A stretch of DNA of 64,000 bases from Lepidostoma basale (lineage: Eukaryota > Arthropoda > Insecta > Trichoptera > Lepidostomatidae), in the NCBI GenBank assembly GCA_022606425.2, contig JAHDVF020001252.1:1364001-1428000 (forward strand). The letters run 5' to 3'. Made by a program: the position numbers and the translations under genes. The notes under the pieces are model-generated. The model made no database searches. It had not been told where the DNA came from and was given only the letters and a program-made list of their open reading frames with translations. This document shows, one piece after another, positions 58,201-64,000 of the stretch (its first letter is position 1; every line of letters starts with the position of its first letter).

Positions 58201-58977
58201 ATCAGGACCCCGAATATGCATAGGTGACAAAAACTATTTACGCATACTTTAATTACAACTATTGTTAGTTTAATTCAACTACCAATTGTTAAGTAAATTG
58301 TTAAGTAAATTAAATTAAAACTTTTTTAATTTATCTATAACATTTTTATAACTAGCCAAGTGACTTTTCTTTCTGTTTCTATTCAATGCGACTACTCTTA
58401 TATTTTAAATCGCATATGTACGGTACTTACTAATCTACACAATATTGAATGCATAACCTATTTTAAAATTTTATAAAGACGCAGATTAATATTGCAGTAA
58501 ATTTTGAAATTTATATTTTTTCTACATATCTTTACCACCTTATAGGTGCTTATAGTTTAAAGTAATGTTTTCCATTCAACACTATCCTGACGCTTCAAAA
58601 ATATTATCCCAAGCTCATATTTATTCATGTCTGACGTCGATACAAAATATCTGAAGCTTGAGGTGTCTTATAATTCCACTTGAACTCCTGCATTCTTGGT
58701 TTATAATATAAGTTATTAGTTTCTCCTCGTCTTTTTTAGTATGCTGAATCTTCAAAGATTGTTTCTCAAATGTTTGTATTAATGAAGACTTATTTATTTT
58801 CTAGGAATGCGCTTCGCTATGATATCCATGAAGCTATTTTTATTTCACTTTTTGACGAATTTCAAACTAACTCCGTCCGATAAGACACGAATGCCCTTCG
58901 CCTTTGACAAGAGATCGGTAATGTTAAAGGCGGATCATGGTCTGTGGGTCAATATAGAACCATTGAAGGACAACTGA
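45958..58977 (+). CDS. Cytochrome P450, CYP3 clan (CYP6/CYP9-like), nine coding exons
   Basis: Microsomal haem-thiolate monooxygenase that oxidises lipophilic compounds with electrons from P450 reductase at the ER membrane. Joined exons: 45958-46216, 47409-47560, 48616-48742, 49653-49774, 51291-51472, 53500-53567, 55002-55223, 57972-58223, 58805-58977. Phases agree throughout and give 518 residues, the normal P450 length. Seen: N-terminal membrane anchor (about 15-35) and hinge PGPLGG; helix-C W141xxxR145; helix-I AGSETS (320-325); ExxR 378-381; PERF 434-437; haem loop PFGSGPRICIG with Cys460. Clan assignment rests on overall style; family and substrate are not assignable. Introns are GT-AG except intron 4 (GC-AG). 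No coding lesion despite introns packed with transposons. Confidence 0.93.
46550..46612 (-). mobile_element. Mariner 3'-end scrap (7701 family)
   Basis: GAGTTTCGGAATGTTCGGTC through GCATTTATTTGAAAGG matches the reverse complement of the last ~60 bases of the 7701-8945 element. It lies in P450 intron 1. Confidence 0.65.
46628..46960 (+). mobile_element. LINE-G 3' end in P450 intron 1
   Basis: GVMNKIMKRSLR, MERMDVKRMVKKVY, CMNVEEAREMCQE, then GACGTGATGG and a short (GTT)n tail. Frameshifted. Confidence 0.65.
47409..47560 (+). CDS. P450 exon 2
   Basis: Residues 87-137 (YFEGRNPVVMVMEPRLINAV, DFTHFSNK): strand 1 and helix-B region. Acceptor TTTTGCAG, donor GAG|GTACTT, ends in phase 0. Confidence 0.9.
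47745..48535 (+). mobile_element. Nested LINEs in P450 intron 2
   Basis: 47745-47915 (KGALIEFIGNDSL, VIAPNLIYGNE) and 48449-48535 (INAVEMRTLRRVCRKSVYDR) are two parts of one LINE-T-like copy. Between them, 47920-48448 is another LINE's C-terminus (QLRWAGHVIRMPETRLPRKI, then a CPSCPRICGSKIGLFSHMRT finger). Confidence 0.65.
48616..48742 (+). CDS. P450 exon 3
   Basis: Residues 138-179 with the helix-C motif EEWKRVRARLTPTFSSAK. Acceptor TGTTTTCAG, donor GTAATT, phase 1. Confidence 0.92.
48743..49652 (+). other. P450 intron 3
   Basis: Includes a diverged duplication: CTTTATCAAAAGTGACAAAT (about 49076) and CTTTACCAAAAGGGACAAAT (about 49231), with similar GAACGTAYTATA downstream. Otherwise unassigned. 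Confidence 0.4.
49653..49774 (+). CDS. P450 exon 4, GC donor
   Basis: Residues 180-220 (CRFTLDLIGCTAFGID, NPEAEFVQ). It must end at VQ to restore the usual spacing to the next conserved Phe; the donor there is CAG|GCAAGA. A GT donor six bases earlier also keeps phase but would delete Val-Gln. Confidence 0.8.
49950..50830 (+). mobile_element. LINE RT region in P450 intron 4, interrupted
   Basis: VCFVHLTKAFDRVRLNDVMD, TGIRQGDS (stop) SPFLINLIMDEIIGDV, then an insertion, then GKDVVSVICYADDAALIAES (catalytic YADD) and KASAVSDCLKEIIRKNKYMR. Many stops. Related to 45442-45840. Confidence 0.75.
50264..50345 (-). mobile_element. Short CR1-like insertion inside the LINE RT
   Basis: (AAT)n followed by ATAGAGCGCCATTTTTATGA and CTCAAGGTGG, matching the 3' ends at 19384 and 59513. 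It splits the RT frame between IIGDV and GKDVV. Confidence 0.6.
50850..50960 (+). repeat. Dispersed repeat DR1, partial
   Basis: TCTGACAAATTTTTGGAAGT, TTCACATGTCAGTTTCAATG and GCGCCATCTATGAAGATT match 4310-4420. Confidence 0.6.
51145..51227. repeat. Perfect 39-bp inverted repeat
   Basis: Arms 51145-51183 and 51189-51227 are exact complements around 5 bases (CCAGT), built on GGATGTATACATATACTTG. Lies 63 bases before P450 exon 5. Confidence 0.9.
51291..51472 (+). CDS. P450 exon 5
   Basis: Residues 221-280 (AVFTNSRLSNFFLFLFGGLS through LDPTK). Acceptor TTATTATAG, donor AG|GTAATT, phase 2. Confidence 0.85.
51485..51650. repeat. Foldback group E, decayed
   Basis: TCAAGGTATTATCAAATATT and AATAATACCTTAACAAGG at the centre, with the outer GAAAACACGTTTTCATTC end retained. 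Confidence 0.5.
51790..52385 (-). mobile_element. LINE 3' end with (GAA)n tail in P450 intron 5
   Basis: 147-codon open frame (51816-52259): YGCEAWTMTAKSAERLDTFE, VLRRILGPV, LRWAGHVQRMPSSRTPKRLL, RPMLRWEDEV. A 9-base internal repeat gives SWRSWRSWRR near the end. Upstream FFSLLPALKSRNVHW reads to about 52370. Tail (GAA)n at 51794-51809. Confidence 0.75.
52818..53100 (+). mobile_element. LINE 3' end (VMPVGRA family)
   Basis: RRRDIHLGVHFFRLIGGCIH, GLFVPDNYLRQRGHRLFFL, RTNLPMVMPVGRALSLLNRI: same family as 39332-39590. Confidence 0.65.
53500..53567 (+). CDS. P450 exon 6
   Basis: Residues 281-303 (RRKDFLQYLMDSGQNED), the short exon before helix I. Acceptor TTTTCACAG, donor G|GTATGT, phase 1. Confidence 0.9.
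53760..54165 (+). mobile_element. LINE-G 3' end in P450 intron 6
   Basis: RINAVEMRFLRRMCDRTMYD, SNADIRKECRAKEGIMNKIM, GSLRWFGH, a deletion, then the final block and (GTT)n tail at 54147-54166. Confidence 0.7.
54185..54370 (+). mobile_element. LINE-G upstream fragment
   Basis: MERDIK, NANGELNAAIVNKTIL, TVHNGILVSTLIYRSEA: the part of the RT that would precede the piece at 53760, now lying after its tail. Confidence 0.55.
54385..54600 (-). mobile_element. LINE C-terminal fragment
   Basis: Minus strand reads VTDVAKKPAKLKWEWVGHVS and RPWNHKTGTGRPQKHGWM, related to the family at 27001-27545. Confidence 0.55.
54725..54955 (+). repeat. Dispersed repeat DR1, copy 3
   Basis: GAAACAGAATATGGTTGTCG, GACTTATGACCTGTCATTGG, CGTCTGACAATTATTTTAAA. 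It ends about 45 bases before P450 exon 7. Confidence 0.6.
55002..55223 (+). CDS. P450 exon 7
   Basis: Residues 304-377: helix I (FFVAGSETSSTTLSFA) and helices J-K start. Acceptor TTTTTTTAG, donor G|GTAACC, phase 1. Confidence 0.92.
55577..56840 (-). mobile_element. LINE RT and C-terminus in P450 intron 7
   Basis: From ALEEGMREEQAGFRSGRSCV (56720-56800) through KFVDFEKAIDTLSWTSIWST, GVRQGCLLSPLLFIVVLEDV, catalytic DLDYADDLCLLS, YLGSMIAGSRGTEEDVASRL, RKWQWIGHTLRRN, RKRGRPRATWRRTL and VGWRRFLEAL, with a (GAA)n tail at 55591-55602. Three open stretches separated by stops; 5'-truncated. Confidence 0.85.
56966..57120 (-). mobile_element. LINE zinc-finger tail fragment
   Basis: Minus: CESRIRLFSHMRTHNHERL preceded by a Cys pair. 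Same end type as 33720 and 48330. Confidence 0.5.
57195..57755 (+). mobile_element. SINE-C, near full length, in P450 intron 7
   Basis: Matches 12735-13226 from TAAAGAATTTTGACAGGTG to the GTTA tail. An internal ~90-bp duplication repeats AAAAACGGTGGAT and ACATAAATTAAAT. Confidence 0.75.
57773..57878. repeat. Two adjacent hairpins before P450 exon 8
   Basis: Hairpin 1: 57773-57797 with 57804-57828, one mismatch, 6-base loop. Hairpin 2: 57833-57852 with 57859-57878, perfect, 6-base loop. They sit about 90 bases upstream of the exon 8 acceptor. Confidence 0.85.
57972..58223 (+). CDS. P450 exon 8
   Basis: Residues 378-461: ETLR, PERF and the haem-binding loop up to Cys460. Acceptor TTTTTTGTAG, donor G|GTGACA, phase 1. 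Confidence 0.93.
58805..58977 (+). CDS. P450 exon 9 and stop
   Basis: Residues 462-518 (GMRFAMISMKLFLFHFLTNF to the C-terminus). Acceptor TTTATTTTCTAG. Stop TGA at 58975-58977. Confidence 0.92.
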
Positions 58978-59072
58978 AATAAACAATGACAACATTTTAC
59001 ATTAAAAAAAACGTGGACATCCATGGCCATTAATATCACTTGTATTTACATGAAGTATGAATAAACAATAAA
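58978..59072 (+). terminator. P450 polyadenylation signals
   Basis: AATAAA occurs directly after the stop (58978-58983) and again at 59060-59065 and 59067-59072. The later pair fits a short 3' UTR better. Confidence 0.5.
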
Positions 59073-59231
59073 TTATTAATTTTTGATGACCCTTATTTAC
59101 TATTTCGTTAATCATTTACACAATGACAATTTAAAAAAAAAATCACGTTAAAATATATCTTTTTAAACATTGCATTTTTTTTTTTTTTAAAAAAAAGACT
59201 AATACTAAAGATTTCAATCAATGATATTAGA

Positions 59232-59372
59232 ATTCATTTTACAATCTTCAATATGAGCAGAAAATAGCTCATTATTATGAAGAAGTAATCTGGTCGTGTC
59301 CAGGCTCGAACCCAAGTCCCCTGGATCAGAAGCCAAGCGTTCTATCCCCTAGACCACCACCCGATTTCAATA
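59232..59372 (-). mobile_element. SINE-B, best copy
   Basis: Minus strand: GGTGGTGGTCTAGGGGATAG (A box) and GGGTTCGAGCCTGGAC (B box), about 45 bases apart, then GACCAGATTACTTCTTCATA and AGCTATTTTCTGCTC. tRNA-like head with intact pol III boxes. Confidence 0.65.
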
Positions 59373-59512
59373 CACTTTGATTTTTATTGTTCACAAACAT
59401 GTTTCTGACCTCAAATTTTAATTAATTACAAAATTCAAACATTTTTGCAAAAATAAAGCGTTCTTTAAAAAATTTTCAAATGTGAATCCACAAAACAAAG
59501 TGACAATACTAA

Positions 59513-60010
59513 TAATTATATAATAGTATGCTAGCTTTTAAAGCGCCATTTTTGTGATGTGATCATCTCAAGGGCGCATTAAGACGTGTTTAAAATCTAA
59601 ATGCGAACGCTGCATCTGATATTCGCGATCGATTAGAATGTAAAATAAAATAAAAATTAATTACATAAGTTGGATTTTAATTTGGGTATATAATTTGAAT
59701 AAAATAGGTTTTCAGCTTAGATCTGAAATCTGTCGGATCATTTATGCATCTAAGGTAACATATGAAGGAAGATTGTTCCAAGCTGATGTGCCGGCTACTG
59801 CAGTGTCTCGATTCCCGAAATTCGCACTAGGGCAACGCTTCGGCTCAACTAAATACCTATTGCAGAGGAGTTCGCTCAGTATTGTGTGGATTTCCTTGAA
59901 AATTCGGGGCCGTTTTAAATAGTCCGGATATATAAACTTGGTGCCAATCCATGTAGCTCTATGAAGACTGTCAACCTTTCTGGACTTGTAAGCCAGTAAA
60001 GTTTGTGGTG
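59513..60010 (-). mobile_element. CR1-like LINE 3' end
   Basis: Shares GCTTTTAAAGCGCCATTTTT and CTCAAGGGCGCATTAAGACG with 19400-19460. The coding part (SNLPSYVTLDA..., FGDRAFAV-equivalent) is frameshifted. Confidence 0.65.
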
Positions 60011-60779
60011 ATTACCTTTCTGCCGAGGATTCCTAAAAATTATTCGCGAATGGTGAAGCTTCCTTCCACCCCACCCCCATCCACCTGAACAAAGCGTTCA
60101 GGTATTTTACCTTACGCGATTTAGCCCTCGTAATCGTATAGTGAACGGTTTATTAACCCTTCGTTGTACCGTTTGTAATCCAAGTTCTTTTATTGGCGGA
60201 TACAATATCATCTTATTCCAAATCTAACCTTCACTATACCTTTCTTAACTCTCCTGAATATTCTCAATCATCCTAACGATCCCTACGTGTAATTATCCTA
60301 TATGTCTCTCAATATTCCTGAACAGAATTCATCTAAATAACCTTAAGATTATAAAATATAATAATTCAAATACAATTACTAGAAATAATGTGCGTACCGT
60401 GAAATTAACATTCACAATAAACGAAGCAAGCACAAACTAACCTAGCTGAAAAAAAAATATAATCATTTAAATCAATACATGATAGAATTTTAATGCAGCA
60501 AACAAAAGCTTCCTGAACGGTACAATTACAAGGCAATTCAGTGTCTATTATATTATATTATACATATATTGGAAATTGAGAGAAGGCAGATATGATAAGT
60601 CGCGTGGAATAAGTTTTTGTGTCAAACTGACGATTTTCCTCACTGCACCATAGCAGAATCATCTGATGACCAGACGATCTACTTCCCAACTCTTTACCAG
60701 TGAGCGATGGTAATTAAATAATCCCTTTTTCCGATTACATTACTATCCCTTATATCTATCTAGTAAATTGCCATATAAT
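60011..60779. other. No recognisable feature
   Basis: AT-rich. Nothing assignable. Confidence 0.4.
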
Positions 60780-61640
60780 ATGAATGCGGCAACTACAGGG
60801 GTATATCATTGCAAAGCAGGAAAGATCATGTCCAGGATAATATCAAACCGACTAAACCCAAAACATCCTCCTAGAAACCCAGTGTGGCTTTAGGCTTGCA
60901 AGAGGCATGGACGATATGATTTTCTCTCTGAGATAAGTCCAAGAAAAATGTTTAGAACAAAACCGACCTCTATATATGGTATTTTTTTTATAAAGTAAAG
61001 GCATTCGACACAGTAGACCGTGGATCTCTGTGTATTATACGACTTCATCATGAGGGAATGAAGGCAATAGTTTTAAGTAATGATGCACTAACTGACCCTT
61101 TTGATGTCAGAGCTGAAGTGAAACAGGGCTACATTATTGCACCAATACTGTTCTCTCTACACTTAGCCGGCATGCTAGAAATAATAACGCAAAAGCTACA
61201 AAACTGGTATTCACTTCTTATACCGAATCGAATGACGTCTCTTTAACCTTAGAAGCCTTCATCCAAAAAGAACACACATAGCCTGACCATTACTGAACTA
61301 CAGTAAGCAGATGAATCTGCTCCAACATTGAAGATATCGTCAATGTGTTTGTGGGGGCATACGAGATGATGGGATTAAAGGTCAATATTGGAAAGACCAA
61401 AGTCCTATATCAAAAAGAACCCAAGCTTTGCCCAACTACTGGTATAATGTGAAGGACACGGACTTGAGACTGTCTTACACTATTAATACCTGGGTAGCCA
61501 TATATTGTATCACAAAAGGTAAATATTGACGAAGAGATCCAAAACCGCATTAAGTCGGCCAGCGCAGCCTTCGGGCGTATGAGAAAGATAATATTTGACA
61601 ACCATCATCAGTGTTTTCGCCGAAAACTTACGATTAAGTG
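60780..61640 (+). mobile_element. LINE RT region, highly degenerate
   Basis: Pieces in shifting frames: YRGISLQSRKDHVQDNI, ARGMDDMIFSLR, CLEQNRPLYMVFF, KAFDTVDRGSLC, DPFDVRAEVKQGYIIAPILF, SLHLAGMLEIITQKLQ, ASAAFGRMRKIIFDN. It follows the canonical order of RT domains from fingers to thumb. Confidence 0.7.
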
Positions 61641-62152
61641 CGAACAATTATATTCAACTTATTCATAACTCTTAGAATGGAGGTACGGCCTTCATTAAAT
61701 ATCCCAGCATAAATTTTGGCTGAGATTTCAATTATGTTTAGCCTAGAATGCAGATGCTTTTGAAGTCTATCGCGTTAAAATTTTAATAAGTGTTTTGGGC
61801 CTCTTTTTTGGAAGTTTTTTTTTTTAAGAACTAATTTTTTGTCTTAAATTGTTTTCATGCGTTTTTATCGTTGCCAAAGACAAAAATGTATTTGTTTGTT
61901 GGAGTTATCTAAACAAAGTAGTTCTTGCGAAAATTTAAGAATTTAACTAACTTTCACCACCTTTTAGGCACATGTTATTATTAAATAAAAATACCAATTA
62001 CTTAAAGCCCTACTGTATACATCGCACCGTGAGTGTAAAACCGACGTAAGTGCAAATATACAGTTTGGAGATATGGGAGTTTTAAGATTTCGTATTGCTT
62101 GGAAAAACTGTTCTTTTAAATAAACCAATGATTTTCTGTTTACAGTAATATA

Positions 62153-63427
62153 TTAGGTCCTTACATATGAAATTGGCGTTTTGTATGGGAGGAACATAAT
62201 GTTGATTTTTTTTTTAATATAATATATTTATTTAATCAAAGTATGTACCATTGCTATCTATGTACTTTTGCCATCTCATAGGTAGTTCATCGATCCCTTT
62301 ACTAAAAAAAACCATTCGGACGGGAATCAATAAAATCTTTGAAGTCGGTTTGGACTGCCCCATCGGAGTTGAATTTTTTCCCTTGCAAGAAGTTATCCAA
62401 ATTTCGAAAAAAATATTAATCTGTTGGGGCAAGGTCCGGAGAGTACGGTGAATGTCTTAGACATTCCAATTGAAGCTCTTCTAATTTGGTAGCCGTATGT
62501 TGTGCAGTGTGTGGTCTAGCGTCATCATGAAGCAGCAGTGGCCTAGAGCAATTAACCAGCCTCGGTTGTTTAGCAGCTAGCTTTACCATCATGGTTTGCA
62601 GTTGCTGACAATAGACATCTGCCGTAATCGTCTGGCCAGATTTAAGAAAGCTGTAGTGAACGACACCAGCACTAGTCCACCAAACGCTCACAAGTAACTT
62701 TTTTGGAGTCAATTTTCGCTCAGGGCATGGTTTGGCTGGTTCGGCAGGGTTCAGCCATTGCGATGAGCGCTTCCGATTATCATACAGGATCCACTTTTCA
62801 TCACAGGTAATGATTCGATTCAAAATCCCTTCATTATTGTGCCGGTTGAGTAATGCAACGCAGCAGTCAACGCGCGTTTGTTGATTTGCTTCACTCAATT
62901 CGTGAGGTACCCACATTTCAAGCTTTTTCACCTTCCCAATTAGCTCTAAGTGGATTAAAACAGTTTTATCACTAACACCGCAGCCTGCAGCTAACTCGGA
63001 CGTGGTTTGCGATGGATCCGCTTCCACAATAGCCTTCAATTCTTCATTATCAACTTTGGTCTCCGGCCGTCCACGGGGCTTGTTCAGCAGGTCGAAATTT
63101 CCAGAACGAAAACGTTGGAACCAAAAACGCACTGTGTTTTCTTTTGCGGCATCGTCGCCATACACATCATTAATCATTCGAGCCGTTTCCGCAGCAATGG
63201 TGCCACGGTGGAACTCGTACTCGTAAATAACGCGATATTTCAAGTTTTCCATTTTGTAAACTGAGTGACGCAAAGTAAAAAAAACAAATGAATTATAATT
63301 TTCGAAACACAAATACTTGAGTAAATAGCTGTATAAATTTGAATTTGGAATTCCTAACCAAAGAGAAGATATTTGAGATCAAAGTTGCCAGTACGGCAAA
63401 ACGCCAATTTCATATGTAAGGACCTAA
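62153..63427 (-). mobile_element. Mariner element (DD34D), nearly intact
   Basis: 1275 bp. The 31-base terminal repeats are identical (TTAGGTCCTTACATATGAAA...). TA duplications at 62151-62152 and 63428-63429. A different family from the elements at 7701 and 17036. Confidence 0.95.
62232..63252 (-). pseudogene. Mariner transposase with two C-terminal lesions
   Basis: The start at 63252 (MENLKYRVIYEYEFHRGTIA) fits mariner N-termini; an in-frame ATG 20 codons upstream is less likely. Helix-turn-helix regions (NTVRFWFQRFRSGNFDLL; SELAAGCGVSDKTVLIHL). Catalytic Asp in IITCDEKWILYDN, Asp in LLLHDDARPHTA, and 34 residues later Asp in YSPDLAPTD. The codon right after that Asp is TAA (62416-62418). 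Past it the frame is still good (YFFRNLDNFLQGKKF) until a one-base gain in a T8 tract near 62305-62312, after which SKGIDELPMRWQKYIDSNGT finishes in another frame. So one stop and one frameshift, both late. Confidence 0.88.
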
Positions 63428-63492
63428 TACCTATAAACCGAAAATCATTGGTTTATTTAAAAAAAAACTGTTTTTCACGGTGCGACATGAAG

Positions 63493-64000
63493 TAAACAAG
63501 TTAACAAAAAAATAATATTTCTTTCACTTATTACTGTGGAATTATTAGTTTTTAGTGTTTTATGGTTATTCGTGATAAAATAACACATTTGTGTATTTTT
63601 TTATTTTTAAAACTATTGAGTATTTTGTGTATTAATATTTTTATAATCATGTTTGGCAAATTACTCAAACTGTGTACTTAATGAAAAAGAAATATTATGA
63701 TACATTAACCGGAATTCACAGTCGAATATTTCTTTAATATTATACCACTGCGCAACGCTCTCTCAAACAACTGTCTCCATAAGCAGATATAGCGAGGAAG
63801 AAAATTTCGTTTTTAAAATAAAGAGTTTTAGAAACAAAATAGGTAGTGTTTTTTAGGATCTTAGGAAAATTTGTGTAACTCATCTTTCTGGACTAACGTC
63901 TTTATTTTGGATATTTTTTGTAACGGTATGGTATTTTTTATGATTATTCTGTAAATGTAAATAAATGCGCAATATCAACAACTAATTAAATAACCTTCAC
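63493..64000. repeat. Dispersed repeat DR2, copy 2, and unassigned end
   Basis: 63630-63800 matches 41800-41995 loosely. Near 63855, GGATCTTAGGAAAATTTGTG resembles 14147-14170. No gene. Confidence 0.35.

Larger units (their letters stand above)
62023..63492. repeat. Older inverted repeat split by a mariner
   Basis: Left arm CGCACCGTGA (62024) and AAATAAACCAATGATTTTCT (about 62118-62137). The right arm is the complement at 63435-63488 (CGAAAATCATTGGTTTATTT, TTTTTCACGGTGCG). The mariner at 62153-63427 lies between them. The left arm has about 65 extra bases. Confidence 0.75.

Overview
This is AT-rich, intron-bearing animal DNA, almost certainly from an insect. The evidence is a multi-exon CYP3-clan (CYP6/CYP9-like) cytochrome P450 gene, several mariner-superfamily elements, tRNA-derived SINEs, an R1-type LINE tail and an interstitial TTAGG array, the insect telomere unit. 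The order cannot be fixed from the sequence alone. Only one host gene is convincing: a complete P450 of 518 residues on the plus strand, nine coding exons between 45958 and 58977, with all exon phases matching and all P450 signatures present.

The rest is a transposon graveyard. Positions 1-17000 hold LINE 3' ends, SINEs, a degenerate mariner (7701-8945) and foldback repeats. An apparently intact mariner lies at 17036-18357. Positions 18400-29000 hold CR1-like, GTTA-tailed and other LINE fragments and a 245-bp (TA)n run. Positions 29000-45000 are dominated by foldback (inverted-arm) elements, plus a broken DD41D (rosa-like) element (38011-39285). The P450 introns are filled with nested LINE debris. 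Positions 59000-64000 hold SINE and LINE remains and a near-intact mariner (62153-63427) sitting inside an older palindrome.

Two systems stand out. First, at least 18 foldback repeats carry a conserved layout: a CTGANGA-like box, a short hairpin whose bases covary between families, GAAA, then a 6-8 base palindrome and a pyrimidine. That is the layout of minimal hammerhead ribozymes with a palindromic stem III, the kind described in Penelope-like retroelements that act as dimers. I see no Penelope protein here, so these look like non-autonomous ribozyme-bearing relics of several families. Second, a non-autonomous element (about 490 bp, four or five copies) shares its last ~65 bases, including a (GTTA)n tail, with an abundant LINE, which suggests it borrows that LINE's reverse transcriptase. 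A sister LINE lineage carries (GTT)n or (GTTT)n tails instead, and one of its copies has the inverted structure expected from twin priming.

Coordinates of LINE, SINE and foldback copies are approximate to about 10-20 bases, because they were read by eye.
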